Shown in pieces: positions 34,147-43,317 of a DNA stretch of 64,000 bases (the stretch's first letter is position 1; every line of letters starts with the position of its first letter). The translations under genes and the position numbers were made by a program. The DNA lies in the NCBI GenBank assembly GCA_020053305.1, contig JAGVNJ010000077.1, positions 1-64,000 on the forward strand, in the 5' to 3' direction. The notes under the pieces were generated by a model. The model was not told the origin of the DNA. It saw nothing but the letters and a program-made list of their open reading frames with translations, and did no database searches. This DNA is from Candidatus Edwardsiibacteriota bacterium (GTDB lineage: Bacteria; Edwardsbacteria; AC1; EtOH8).

Positions 34147-34170
34147 GAGTGGCGGGGTTTTGTGCTCCTC

Positions 34171-34194
34171 GGAATGTTTCACGTGAAACGTTCC
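34171..34194. other. parS centromere site 2
   Basis: The core GTTTCACGTGAAAC (34176-34189) matches the parS consensus; the flanking arms GGAA and TTCC extend the symmetry with one mismatch. It is 76 bases from site 1, centre to centre, in the same 283-base intergenic region. Confidence 0.87.
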
Positions 34195-34213
34195 GCGCCG
34201 GCGGGGTCCGCAA

Positions 34214-34405
34214 TCACGTCTGCTCCGAGTTTTGTTCCTTAATGGCATGGGCCAGTTGCTGCCGATCAATGTATCCCATCTCCAGTAGACACTCGCCGAT
34301 CTTTTTTGAGGAATCGTTGATCTGTTTATATCTGGCCCGGATAATATGTTCGACCGATATGAACCCTTGGGCCATCATTATTTCGCCCAATAGCTTTTTT
34401 CTCAT
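34214..34405 (-). CDS. Small MshEN/GspE N-terminal-like protein
   Basis: A protein of about 63 residues resembling the N-terminal c-di-GMP-binding-type domain of type II secretion ATPases: LLGEIMMAQGFISVEHIIRA and KIGECLLEMGYIDRQQLAHAI show the repeated LGE...L...G.I...L pattern. It is free-standing, with no ATPase domain. The ATG at 34405 has AGGA 7 bases upstream; the ATG at 34411 is too close to that site. It lies just after the outer-membrane protein gene and is probably cotranscribed with it. Confidence 0.75.
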   Translation of the reverse strand: MRKKLLGEIMMAQGFISVEHIIRARYKQINDSSKKIGECLLEMGYIDRQQLAHAIKEQNSEQT

Positions 34406-34417
34406 CGCCATGTCCTA

Positions 34418-35533
34418 TTAAAAATTATAGTTGATCCCGGCATATGTCAGAAATTTCTTATAATTATAAAGCTCGTCGTTGGATGAATTGGTTAAATAAT
34501 AAACACCCGCCCTTAGGTCTACGCTGTTTGCGCCTCCTGATAACGGAGCGGTGTAATCTATTCCCAAAACGGTCTCCCGGTCCAGCCTGGCGACTCCCAG
34601 GTTTTGTCTGGTCAGAATACTGGCGTTGTCCGCCGCCGGAAGACTGTAGGCATTGAGCTGGGCATAGCTTCTGCTGGTATAGTTGCTCCACAGAGCCAAC
34701 TTTCCGGCGGGCTCAAGCTTTATGGTTATTTTTGCCCCCACCCGGCTGCCGGAGTAGTCAAAATATTCGTTCACCTCGTTCAATAAAGTATCGGGCATAT
34801 AATAAGAATTGACCGTGGCAACCTTGTTGGTTAAGTATGAATATTCCAGGGATAGGCCGATATTTGATCCGAATCCCTGGCTGGCACGACATCCCGGGGA
34901 CAGGTTGGTAATGTTCGCGGGGACCTGGCTGTCGGTCGGTAATGGAGAAAAATCGTACTTTTTGTATCCTGCCAAAACAGCCAGGCCGGTTCGGGTGGGA
35001 AGGAATAAATTTAACGATAGATTTGCTATTGACTGGTCAAAATTATATCTTGAGAGGTTCTTGTATTGGTACCTCCCCAAGGCCCCATCCATCTTTAACA
35101 GCACCGGCCGGGACAGATATAGTTTTGTCTCCCCGATAATTTTGAAATTATTGGTGTCATAAGCCGAGCGGTCCGCGGCGTTCAATTGGAATCCGTAGGT
35201 GGCCCCCAAGCCCGCAAATCCGTCTTTTCCCAACCCCCTCCAAAGGATCATTTTCAGAAAATGGTCGTTTTGGCTGATGCCCAGATAACTGAGGTAGGCG
35301 CTGTGGCTGCCGGAATAGTCGGCTCCCAAAATCATTCCGGCCAATTTCAGGTCAATGTCAGTGGTAAGATCCAGAAAAGCGGTGCCGACCATGCTGCTGC
35401 TGCCGTAGAAATCATTATAGGCATTGCTGTCATATTCGCCACTTACCCCGATGTCCCCTTTGATCTGGGCAAATAAGGTTCCTGATAAAAATATTGTAAT
35501 TATCCCGGTAATATAGAATTTTAAATTTCTCAT
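34418..35533 (-). CDS. Outer-membrane beta-barrel protein, unknown function
   Basis: A 371-residue protein with signal peptide MRNLKFYITGIITIFLSGTLFA. The rest is a run of amphipathic strands (DIDLKLAGMILGADYSGS and similar) ending TYAGINYNF, with the terminal Phe expected for a barrel. I do not recognise a named family. It is probably in one transcript with the low-complexity protein gene upstream (35617) and the small MshEN-like gene downstream. Confidence 0.75.
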   Translation of the reverse strand: MRNLKFYITGIITIFLSGTLFAQIKGDIGVSGEYDSNAYNDFYGSSSMVGTAFLDLTTDIDLKLAGMILGADYSGSHSAYLSYLGISQNDHFLKMILWRGLGKDGFAGLGATYGFQLNAADRSAYDTNNFKIIGETKLYLSRPVLLKMDGALGRYQYKNLSRYNFDQSIANLSLNLFLPTRTGLAVLAGYKKYDFSPLPTDSQVPANITNLSPGCRASQGFGSNIGLSLEYSYLTNKVATVNSYYMPDTLLNEVNEYFDYSGSRVGAKITIKLEPAGKLALWSNYTSRSYAQLNAYSLPAADNASILTRQNLGVARLDRETVLGIDYTAPLSGGANSVDLRAGVYYLTNSSNDELYNYKKFLTYAGINYNF

Positions 35534-35616
35534 GATTCATCTTCCTTAATATGATGTCACAAAGCAAGAGAAGCGCAGGCAAATTATGTACCTGCGCTTC
35601 ATTATTAAGTACTATC

Positions 35617-36129
35617 CTACTGGCCCCGGCCGGTGGTTGTGCCGTTGCCCTTCTTGCCATTGGCTCCGCCTTTGGGAGTCATGTCTTCATCCTTTCCATC
35701 CTTTGCCCGTGTACGAGTGCGGGTTCTAGTTTGCTCCTTGGTCTGGGTGGAATCGCAGATACCATCCCCATCCTCATCCCGGTATCTGGTCTGGGTCATC
35801 TCGCCTTGTCCCTTGTCGCCTTCCTCGGTGCGGGTGCGGATCTTCTGGTCCTCGCCTTTGTTCTGGGTGCGAACCTTATTTTGTTCCTTTGCGTTGACAG
35901 AATCTCCCTCGGCCAGCTTCTTCTCCACCATGGTTCTGGTCCGAGTCATCTCACCCTGTCCCTTTTGGCCCTCTTCAGTGCGGATCCTTAGCTGGGTTTC
36001 CTCGCCCTGATTTTTGGTTTTGATCTCGTTTTTCACTTTCAGGCTGTCGCCATCTTCAGCCAAGGCCACTGTGGTCAAGGCCAGAGAAAAAGTCAAAACC
36101 GGCAGTAACAGCAGCATGTTCTTCTTCAT
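35617..36129 (-). CDS. Secreted low-complexity repeat protein with DxDGDG motif
   Basis: A 170-residue protein with signal peptide MKKNMLLLLPVLTFSLALTTVALA. The mature part is built from imperfect repeats around IRTRTEEGDKGQGEMTQTR, rich in Thr, Arg, Lys, Glu and Gln. It includes DEDGDGICD, a thrombospondin-3/EF-hand-like calcium loop, and a Gly/Lys-rich tail. It is probably unstructured without calcium. A strong AAGGAGGT ribosome site precedes the ATG at 36129. Function unknown. Confidence 0.78.
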   Translation of the reverse strand: MKKNMLLLLPVLTFSLALTTVALAEDGDSLKVKNEIKTKNQGEETQLRIRTEEGQKGQGEMTRTRTMVEKKLAEGDSVNAKEQNKVRTQNKGEDQKIRTRTEEGDKGQGEMTQTRYRDEDGDGICDSTQTKEQTRTRTRTRAKDGKDEDMTPKGGANGKKGNGTTTGRGQ

Positions 36130-36356
36130 TTTATGGACCTCCTTAATAAATTGCGAGTTGATTAACCGTCGTTGATTAACCGTCTCTGTTTTGTTATATT
36201 ACATTAGAGCTATCCACCATTAATAAGGTTCCCAGACATAATTATAACATTAATATTGATATTAGACAACTATTATGTTATCATAGTTTATTCAATGGCA
36301 AGACAATTAATATATTTTCTATGTCTTTGCCTTGCTTGTTGTTATGAATTGTTTTT
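36130..36356. promoter_or_regulatory. AT-rich divergent region upstream of mnmG
   Basis: A very AT-rich 227-base region. It has a tandem 14-base repeat, GTTGATTAACCGTC at 36157-36170 and 36171-36184. It also has an mnmG promoter: TTGATA at 36256-36261, 17 bases, TATCAT at 36279-36284. One weak DnaA-box-like CTATCCACC is present near 36210. In several bacteria the region upstream of mnmG is oriC, but the evidence here is thin. Confidence 0.5.
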
Positions 36357-38282
36357 ATGAATAAACTTTTTGATGTTATAGTCATAGGCGGCGGACACGC
36401 TGGCATTGAAGCGGCGGTTGCTTGTTCGGGCATGGGAATGAATACTGCTTTATTCAGCATTACCCTGGACCGCATAGGCTGGATGTCATGCAATCCGTCC
36501 ATCGGCGGACTGGCAAAAAGCCATCTGGTAAAGGAGATTGATGCCATGGGCGGCGCCATGGGCCGGTTGGCCGATTTGTCAGGGATACAGTTCCGGATGC
36601 TGAATAAGGGCAAGGGGCCGGCGGTCTGGTCTCTTCGGGCCCAATGTGACCGAACTCTTTATTCGGCAGAAGCCAAGCATCTTCTAGAGAATCTGCCAAC
36701 TGTAGAACTCCGGCAAGCCTTGGTTAATGATATTATACTAACGGAGCGGAACGGTATAAAATATGCTGCCGGGGTAAGGACCGAAAGCGGTCAGGAATTT
36801 TTTGCCAAGGCCTTGATCGTGGCCACCGGTACTTTTCTTAACGGGCTGATACATATCGGAGACCGGTCCTTTCCGGCCGGCCGGGCCGGGGAATTCCCGG
36901 CCCAAAAATTATCAGATTCACTTAAAACATGCGGGCTGGAAATGGGCCGGCTGAAGACCGGAACCCCGGCCCGGGTTAATTCTCAAAGCGTGGACTTTTC
37001 TGCAATGTCCGAACAGCCCGGCGACCCCGACCCGCCTCCCTTCTCTCAGCAGACCAAGCTTTACGCGGTCATCAATCAGCGTACAAATCAGAAAAGGAGT
37101 ATCTGGCCAATGCTGCCCCAGCTTCCCTGCTATCTTACCTACACCAATCCGGCAACCCACCAGATCATCCGAGACAACCTTTCCCGTTCTGCCCTTTATT
37201 CCGGCCGGATAACAGGCATCGGCCCCAGGTACTGCCCGTCTATCGAGGACAAGGTGGTTCGCTTCTCCGAGCGCGAGGGGCATCAGGTTTTTATCGAGCC
37301 CGAGGGCCTCAATACCAATGAACTTTATCTTAACGGTATCTCCTCGTCTCTGCCCGAGGAGGTCCAGGAGGAGATGATCCATTCCATAAAAGGCCTGGAG
37401 AATGCTAAAATAACCCGTCCGGGCTATGCCATAGAATATGATTTTGTTTTTCCCACCCAATTATACCCCACCCTTGAGGTCAAGCTGATATCCGGCCTGT
37501 ACCTGGCCGGCCAGATCAATGGCACTTCGGGATACGAAGAGGCCGCGGCCCAGGGCCTGATGGCCGGGATCAATGCCGCTAAAAAGATTTTGGGCAACGA
37601 TCCCTTCATTCTGCGAAGGGACCAGGCTTATATCGGCGTTTTGATCGATGATCTGGTCACCAAGGGAACCGAGGAGCCGTATCGGATGTTCACCTCCCGG
37701 GCCGAATACCGGCTGCTGCTGCGCCAGGACAACGCCGATCAGAGGCTTCTGGCTTACGGCTATGGTCTGGGACTTATCGCCGAGAAGCGATGGGTCGATT
37801 TCCAAAGGACCCAAAGCAGGATGGCGTCTGAAATCCAGCGCCTCCGCCTGGAAAAAGCCCTGCCGTCGGATGCCAATGATATTCTCGAAAGGCTGGGAAC
37901 CTCGCCTATCAGCCAGCCGGCCAGCCTGGCCGAATTATTGAAGCGTCCTGAAGTGACCTATGATATTCTCCTGCCGCTGGACCAGTATCGTCCCGATTAC
38001 GACCGGGCGGTTTTCGAAAAGGTGGAGCTGGAGCTCAAATACGGCGGATACGCCAAACGCCAGCAGGACGAGGCCCTGAAGATGAGGGGGCTGGAAAATA
38101 TGGTGCTGTCGAACAACTTCGATTACTCTCTGGTCTATGGACTTTCCACCGAAGCCCGACAGAAACTGCAGAAACTTAAACCCCTCAGCCTGGGTCAGGC
38201 CTCGAGGATATCGGGCGTCTCCCCGGCCGATGTCAGCATGTTGTTGATCCATCTAAAAAAAACGAAAAAGGCTTGCGGTTAA
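36357..38282 (+). CDS. mnmG: tRNA uridine-5-carboxymethylaminomethyl modification enzyme MnmG
   Basis: A 641-residue FAD protein, the family's full length. It has the dinucleotide fold [19 protein letters not shown] (~residues 10-28), the conserved [23 protein letters not shown], the Cys-containing [13 protein letters not shown], and the C-terminal helical domain [26 protein letters not shown]. With MnmE it modifies U34 of certain tRNAs. Together with rsmG, parA and parB it belongs to the classic cluster near the replication origin, but here those genes are up to 17 kb apart. Confidence 0.97.
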   Translation: MNKLFDVIVIGGGHAGIEAAVACSGMGMNTALFSITLDRIGWMSCNPSIGGLAKSHLVKEIDAMGGAMGRLADLSGIQFRMLNKGKGPAVWSLRAQCDRTLYSAEAKHLLENLPTVELRQALVNDIILTERNGIKYAAGVRTESGQEFFAKALIVATGTFLNGLIHIGDRSFPAGRAGEFPAQKLSDSLKTCGLEMGRLKTGTPARVNSQSVDFSAMSEQPGDPDPPPFSQQTKLYAVINQRTNQKRSIWPMLPQLPCYLTYTNPATHQIIRDNLSRSALYSGRITGIGPRYCPSIEDKVVRFSEREGHQVFIEPEGLNTNELYLNGISSSLPEEVQEEMIHSIKGLENAKITRPGYAIEYDFVFPTQLYPTLEVKLISGLYLAGQINGTSGYEEAAAQGLMAGINAAKKILGNDPFILRRDQAYIGVLIDDLVTKGTEEPYRMFTSRAEYRLLLRQDNADQRLLAYGYGLGLIAEKRWVDFQRTQSRMASEIQRLRLEKALPSDANDILERLGTSPISQPASLAELLKRPEVTYDILLPLDQYRPDYDRAVFEKVELELKYGGYAKRQQDEALKMRGLENMVLSNNFDYSLVYGLSTEARQKLQKLKPLSLGQASRISGVSPADVSMLLIHLKKTKKACG

Positions 38283-38358
38283 TTTGACCTTGATATCTTT
38301 TACGTTTTCCTGTAATATTGATGTGTTAGTTGTTAGTAATAACCAGGAGGGCACCATT

Positions 38359-40326
38359 ATGAAAAAAATAATCCTGTCGGCACTGATCCTGATCTCTTTC
38401 TCCCAGGCGCGGGGGCAGGCCATCAAATTTGAATTTTCCAGCATCCAGTTCCGCACCGGGCGGGCCAGCATTGATCCCAGGACCTACCCGGCTCTGGACT
38501 CTCTGGCAGTATTTTTAAAGAACTCCGGGGTCAGGATAGAAATTGCCGGACATACCGACAATGCGGGCGGCTCCAGGGCCAACCAGCGTCTTTCTCAGCA
38601 GCGGGCCGAGACCGTCAGGCGTTATCTGATATCCCGTCATCGCATTCCGGCGTCCCGGTTGATTGCCAAGGGCTACGGCGATCTGTTCCCGCTGGTTCCA
38701 AATCTGACCGCCGAATACCGGGCCAAGAACCGCCGGGTGGAGATCACCATTCTTTCCAAGATCAGAACGGCCCGCCTGTCATATATCCAGGGAAATGTTT
38801 TCACCCGCAAGCAGGGCGTCAGCAGCTGGCAGCCGGCGGCATTGGACCAGGTGTTGACCATTCAGGATGAGGTGGTGACCGATTCTTCCAGCCGGGCCGA
38901 GATCACCTTTGACAACGGCACCAAGATAAAAGTGCTTCCCAGATCGGATATTGTGATCACTAAGCAAGCGTGGGACGAAAAAGAGGGAGTAGGGGATACC
39001 GAGCTTAAGCTTATGATGGGGCGCACCCTCTCCAAGGTGGCAAAGCTGAGGAGCAACAAGGAGCACTTTTCCATGGCCACCCCCACCGCAATAGCCGGAA
39101 TCCGCGGCACGGAATTTATCGTGGAACATAGGCCGGACAGGACCGCCCTGCTTTCGGTTTGGGAGAGCAGTGTGTCCTGGCGTGGACAGTTAGCCGGTTC
39201 CCTGGAAACCGAAGTACCATCGGGCAAGGGGTGTCGTTGCCGGCACGGACAGCAACCGGAACCCTTGGTGGATCTGCCCGCTCCGCCGTTTCCCAAATCC
39301 CCTGCGGCCAATGATACTTTCTTTTATAACCCGGACCGGACCCGTTCCATCACTTATCATTGGAGCAAGCCGGCTGATATTAAGGCCCACCTCCTGGTCT
39401 GGCATGATATTGATCAGAACGAGGTGCTGGTTGACGCTGTTGTATCCAGCGACAGCTTTAAAATGGCTCCTCCAAAGACTGACAAAATTTACTGGTCATT
39501 GACGGCGATAGATTCTATCGGATTTGAGGGGCAGCCCTGGCCCAGCCGGGTGCTCAACCTGTCCCGCAAGCTTGATAATCCCCGGCTGGATATATTAAAC
39601 CCCAAATCGGAACAAACGATCAACAGCAATATGACCCTGGTAACCGGCCAGACCGATTTAAAGGCCTTGATCACCATCAATGGACTGACCGTCACTACGG
39701 CACAAGATGGAGTTTTTGCCCAACCGGTTAAGTTAACTCCGGGCATAAATAATATCATGATAACCTCCACCGACCGGGCCGGGAATATCACTTCGGTGGC
39801 TTTCAGTGTGGTCTCTTCGCCCGTAAAGCGTTATGAGTTGCAGCCCTTTGGGTCAGGGATTAAGCTGCTGGGAGGAGATATGGACTTTAGTGCTATCGGG
39901 TTTATCGCTGGTGCCAAGGCCGCTTATAACCTAAACGAAAAATACAGTCTTGGTGTCTTGGGCGGATATAGTGAAGTGGGCGCCAGGGATGTTACTGAAA
40001 TTCCAAACGAATACCTGACCAGTATGACATTGGCCGGAGCTTTTGTAAAATACACCTTTGCCCCGGGAGCCGCAATCACTCCTTATTTGACAGCCGAGGC
40101 CGGAGCCATCATGTGGAAGAACCAGTATAACGACGCCACCCTTTACGAATCAAACAGCCCGTTCGTCGCCATCGGCCCGGGCGTACGGTTTAACCTTAAC
40201 CCTGGCATCGGACTGCAGGCAGAGGGCAAGGGCGGATTCATGGCCAACAATGATCCCAACTCCGGACCGATGGATGCCAACAACCTGTTCCTCGTCGGAT
40301 CACTTGGTCTCTGTTTTGGCCTTTAA
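38359..40326 (+). CDS. OmpA-FecR-barrel outer-membrane protein
   Basis: A 655-residue protein with a signal peptide. Its domains run in an unusual order. First is an OmpA peptidoglycan-binding domain (~20-135; IAGHTDNAGGSRANQRLSQQ, NRRVEI). Next is a FecR-type domain (~145-260; TFDNGTKIKVLPRSDIVI, TPTAIAGIRGTEFIVE). Then come an Ig-like stretch (~390-470) and a C-terminal barrel (~490-655). It probably links the cell wall to the outer membrane. The ATG at 38359 has AGGAGGG upstream; the longer frame to 38284 is rejected. Confidence 0.87.
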   Translation: MKKIILSALILISFSQARGQAIKFEFSSIQFRTGRASIDPRTYPALDSLAVFLKNSGVRIEIAGHTDNAGGSRANQRLSQQRAETVRRYLISRHRIPASRLIAKGYGDLFPLVPNLTAEYRAKNRRVEITILSKIRTARLSYIQGNVFTRKQGVSSWQPAALDQVLTIQDEVVTDSSSRAEITFDNGTKIKVLPRSDIVITKQAWDEKEGVGDTELKLMMGRTLSKVAKLRSNKEHFSMATPTAIAGIRGTEFIVEHRPDRTALLSVWESSVSWRGQLAGSLETEVPSGKGCRCRHGQQPEPLVDLPAPPFPKSPAANDTFFYNPDRTRSITYHWSKPADIKAHLLVWHDIDQNEVLVDAVVSSDSFKMAPPKTDKIYWSLTAIDSIGFEGQPWPSRVLNLSRKLDNPRLDILNPKSEQTINSNMTLVTGQTDLKALITINGLTVTTAQDGVFAQPVKLTPGINNIMITSTDRAGNITSVAFSVVSSPVKRYELQPFGSGIKLLGGDMDFSAIGFIAGAKAAYNLNEKYSLGVLGGYSEVGARDVTEIPNEYLTSMTLAGAFVKYTFAPGAAITPYLTAEAGAIMWKNQYNDATLYESNSPFVAIGPGVRFNLNPGIGLQAEGKGGFMANNDPNSGPMDANNLFLVGSLGLCFGL

Positions 40327-40373
40327 ATTCTTTCCCCGATTTTATTTCTTCGACGAATAAATAGCGCAGGGGA

Positions 40374-40447
40374 TCATTCCCGCGCCACGCCCCGCCTACG
40401 GCGAGGCTCCGCTTGCAGCGGGGCCGTGGGAAGGCGGGAATCCAGGT
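40374..40447. repeat. Long palindromic intergenic repeat (ATTCCCGC...GCGGGAAT)
   Basis: Outer arms CATTCCCGC and GCGGGAATCCAGG enclose GC-rich inner complementarity (CCCCGC with GCGGGG). A further CCCGCA/TGCGGGA pair follows near 40470. It is of the same type as the shorter element at 12301-12326. The 268-base gap 40327-40594 holds nothing else but the terminator. Confidence 0.6.
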
Positions 40448-40553
40448 CTGGATACCATTCGGAATTTATCCCGCACATGATGCGGGAACGGCATGACAAA
40501 AAGACATTTATAAACAGGTGCGGGTTGTTGATCAATTTAATTACCGATATAAT

Positions 40554-40583
40554 AAAAAGGCCTCCAAGACGGAGGTCTTTTTG
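40554..40583 (-). terminator. Terminator after the DUF4349-like gene
   Basis: On the minus strand arms AAAGACCTCC and GGAGGCCTTTTT with a short loop end in a T-run, 12 bases after the stop at 40595. Confidence 0.78.
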
Positions 40584-40594
40584 CTTAGACGGCA

Positions 40595-41284
40595 TTATCC
40601 ATTGGGATCGGCCAGCGCTTTTCTGCGGCTCCTGATCCAACCTGTCAATAATCCTAAAAAGAAAAGCAGCAGGGCCGAAAGAGCCGAGAGAAGTATCAAT
40701 AAATATTTATTCCTCGATCCGGTCCGGCCGGAGGAGTAATTATCGTAGCCCCTCTCCTTGATGGATACCTGTATCATGGCCTGGGTGCTGTCCTGCTGGG
40801 AAGCGCTCCGCAGCTGGCTTTCCAGCGACTCGATCTGCTGGGTCAGCAGCTTGACCACCTCCGCTTCGGGTTTTTCCGAGGAGATTATTTTCTCCAGATA
40901 TCTTTTGAATATCTCTATCTTCAGTTGGATATTCTCCAGGTCGTAATAGTTCTGATACTCGCTGTAGCTCTTGGACTGGACATCGCCCAGTTCGGCATAT
41001 GAACCTATCAGTCCCAGGGCTTTTCCTTTGGGGATCTGCAGGCTTAGGTTTATGGAGCTTTTCTTGGTCTGGTTGTTGGTGTATTCGTTGTAATTCTTGA
41101 CCGCCGGATTGTATTCGGCATTGATCCGGTCGATCTTTTGGGCAATGCCTTTCACGTTCCTGACCTCTATGACGATATTCCCGTTCCCGGCGCCACCGGC
41201 CGGGCTGATCCTGGCGGCAACGCTTTCGGCGCAGGCCATTCCCCCCATCAGCAAAGCAAACAAGCACAAAAGATTCCGTGTCAT
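40595..41284 (-). CDS. DUF4349-like membrane protein
   Basis: A 229-residue protein with a signal peptide (MTRNLLCLFALLMGGMACA), an extracytoplasmic domain with VIEVRNVKGIAQKIDRINAEY and LSLQIPKGK, a long coiled coil (~100-165) and a C-terminal membrane helix (~185-215) followed by RSRRK. This matches the layout of the DUF4349 family, of unknown function. The gene stands alone. Confidence 0.75.
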   Translation of the reverse strand: MTRNLLCLFALLMGGMACAESVAARISPAGGAGNGNIVIEVRNVKGIAQKIDRINAEYNPAVKNYNEYTNNQTKKSSINLSLQIPKGKALGLIGSYAELGDVQSKSYSEYQNYYDLENIQLKIEIFKRYLEKIISSEKPEAEVVKLLTQQIESLESQLRSASQQDSTQAMIQVSIKERGYDNYSSGRTGSRNKYLLILLSALSALLLFFLGLLTGWIRSRRKALADPNG

Positions 41285-41374
41285 CTCTCTCTCCTTAAAA
41301 TATTAGTGTTCCAACCGCTAAGCATCATATATACCAGTATAATATCAGGGATATTCCCGGTCAAGGGAAATTTA

Positions 41375-42244
41375 TCAGGTCTCGGCCAGCACCACGCCGC
41401 CGATCAGGATCAGTCCGCCCAGGATCAGACCGGCGGTCAATTTTTCCCCCAACAGAAATATGCCCGATAGCACGGTCACCAGCGGTATCAAGTATACCAC
41501 CGCTCCCAGCCGGGCGGCCTCGGTGTGCTTTAAGGCCCAGGACCACACCAGGAATCCGAAGATGGTGCACACCAGAGTCAGAAAAGTCAGCGCCCACCAG
41601 GCCGGAGCCGGCAATTGGGCCAGGTTTCCAGGAATGAAAAAAACCAGCGGCATACTGCCCCACAATATGGCCGACATGGTTATCAGGTTGGGATCCTCCC
41701 GGCCCACCATGGGCTTCCCCACGATGGTATATATTGCCCAGGATATCGGCGCCCCCAGGGTGATCAGCACCCCCCATAGGTAGTTGAAGCTGATGGGGTC
41801 GTTGGTTCCCCAGCGCACCACCGCAAACAGGCCGATGAAGGAGATGATTATCCCCAGCAGTTTTCTGGCGGTGATCTTTTCCCTTAAAACCATATTGGAG
41901 GCGACCAGGGTGAAGATGGGGGAGAGGCCGACCATCAGGCTGGCGGTTCCGGCGGCTATCCTGGTCTCGCCGAAGTTGAGGGCCAGATTATATCCCAGGA
42001 CGCCGGTAATCCCGTATAGCGAGATACCCCGCCATTCTTTCTTCCAGACCGCCAGCATCCTTTTGGGGCCATAAAAGACCAGCATTATCGCCAAAACGAT
42101 CGCCGCGGCCGGAACATACCGCAGCGAGGTAAGCCCCATGGCCGAAAACCCCTGAACCTCCAGCAGGTATTTGATGGCTACAAAAGCAATCCCCCAGGAG
42201 AGAACTACCAGCAGCATTAAAAAAAGCAATAATATTTTTTTCAT
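41375..42244 (-). CDS. EamA/DMT family transporter
   Basis: A 289-residue protein with ten predicted membrane helices in two EamA repeats (LSWGIAFVAIKYLLEVQGF; WGVLITLGAPISWAIYTIVGK). The second repeat ends LGEKLTAGLILGGLILIGGVVL. The family exports amino acids, nucleotides or other small metabolites; the substrate is unknown. It follows a related transporter gene by 12 bases. Confidence 0.92.
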   Translation of the reverse strand: MKKILLLFLMLLVVLSWGIAFVAIKYLLEVQGFSAMGLTSLRYVPAAAIVLAIMLVFYGPKRMLAVWKKEWRGISLYGITGVLGYNLALNFGETRIAAGTASLMVGLSPIFTLVASNMVLREKITARKLLGIIISFIGLFAVVRWGTNDPISFNYLWGVLITLGAPISWAIYTIVGKPMVGREDPNLITMSAILWGSMPLVFFIPGNLAQLPAPAWWALTFLTLVCTIFGFLVWSWALKHTEAARLGAVVYLIPLVTVLSGIFLLGEKLTAGLILGGLILIGGVVLAET

Positions 42245-42256
42245 ATATTCCCCGAA

Positions 42257-43108
42257 TTATTTTCCCAGTTCGGCGGTGAGCGTCCCCGCCAGGATCATTC
42301 CAGCCCCCAGCCATCCCGCCATCGGCAGCATCTCGCCGAAAAGCACGAAGGCAAAACCCGCCGCAAACAAGGGCTCCATGGTATAGATGATGGCGGCCCT
42401 GGTGGCGGTGGTCCTTCTCTGCCAGTAGAACTGGATGACCAACGCCCCGGCGGTAGCCAGCAGGCTGGTGACGGCCAGGTCCAGCAGCAGACTGTCTGAC
42501 CATTGCCAATGCGGTTTTTCCAGCGCGCCGATGAAGATGGCCGACAGGATCACGGTGGTTAATATCTGGACCATGATCATGTCCATGGGCTGATGCTTTT
42601 GGGTGAACTTCTGCACCAGCACCACCTCCACGGCAAAGCTGACGGCGCAGAGGGCGGTCAGCAGGTCGCCCTTGTTGAAGCCGCCGGCTTCCGGGCGGGA
42701 GAGGAAGTACAGCCCCGCGGCGGCCATAATCACCCCCAGTATCTGCCAAGCGTCGCTTTTGGTTTTCAGCATGACGACCGAGAGCCAGGGCACCAGCACC
42801 ACACACATTCCGGTGATAAAAGCCGATCGGGTGGCGGTGGTGTAAACCAGCCCCACGGTCTGGAAGGCAAATCCGGCGAATAAAAAAACTCCTATCAACA
42901 TCCCGTCGCGCCAGCCCTCCCGGGAAAGGGTTTTCAAGCCTTTATAACAGAACGGCAGCAGCGCCAGCCCGGCCAGCAGGAACCGCACTCCCAAAAACAC
43001 CAGGGGAGAGGCGTACAGCATGGCATCCTTGACCGCCACAAAGGTGACGCCCCAAAAAAAGGTGGCCAGCAACAACCACATATCCGCTTTTAAATGTCTG
43101 TTCGGCAT
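42257..43108 (-). CDS. EamA/DMT family transporter (tandem partner)
   Basis: A 283-residue ten-helix DMT protein starting MPNRHLKADMWLLLATFFWGVTFVAVKDA. It has the typical first-repeat arginine-rich turn (LVPWLSVVMLKTKSDAWQ) and ends FGEMLPMAGWLGAGMILAGTLTAEL. It is the first gene of a two-gene operon with 41375-42244. The two may be separate exporters or a heterodimer; the sequences are clearly related but not recent copies. Confidence 0.92.
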   Translation of the reverse strand: MPNRHLKADMWLLLATFFWGVTFVAVKDAMLYASPLVFLGVRFLLAGLALLPFCYKGLKTLSREGWRDGMLIGVFLFAGFAFQTVGLVYTTATRSAFITGMCVVLVPWLSVVMLKTKSDAWQILGVIMAAAGLYFLSRPEAGGFNKGDLLTALCAVSFAVEVVLVQKFTQKHQPMDMIMVQILTTVILSAIFIGALEKPHWQWSDSLLLDLAVTSLLATAGALVIQFYWQRRTTATRAAIIYTMEPLFAAGFAFVLFGEMLPMAGWLGAGMILAGTLTAELGK

Positions 43109-43317
43109 AGGCAGACATTATATCATAAAAGACGGGAGATTTAATATGCACCGACCTCGGTGGAAGAAATAATATTATACTTCTGCCAAAAATGTTTTTT
43201 ACCACGGAAACACTGAATTTTTGGAATAATAATCCTGGAAAAAACCGGGCTTAGGGGCCTTTTCTTTGTGTTTTCAGTGGTTCCGTGTTTCAGTGGTTAG
43301 TTTCGAAGCGATCTTTT

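Noticed and set aside
41375-43108. Recent tandem duplication of the two DMT transporter genes
   Set aside because: The proteins share only family-level similarity, and the DNA shows no long identical blocks, so this is an old paralogue pair or an acquired pair.
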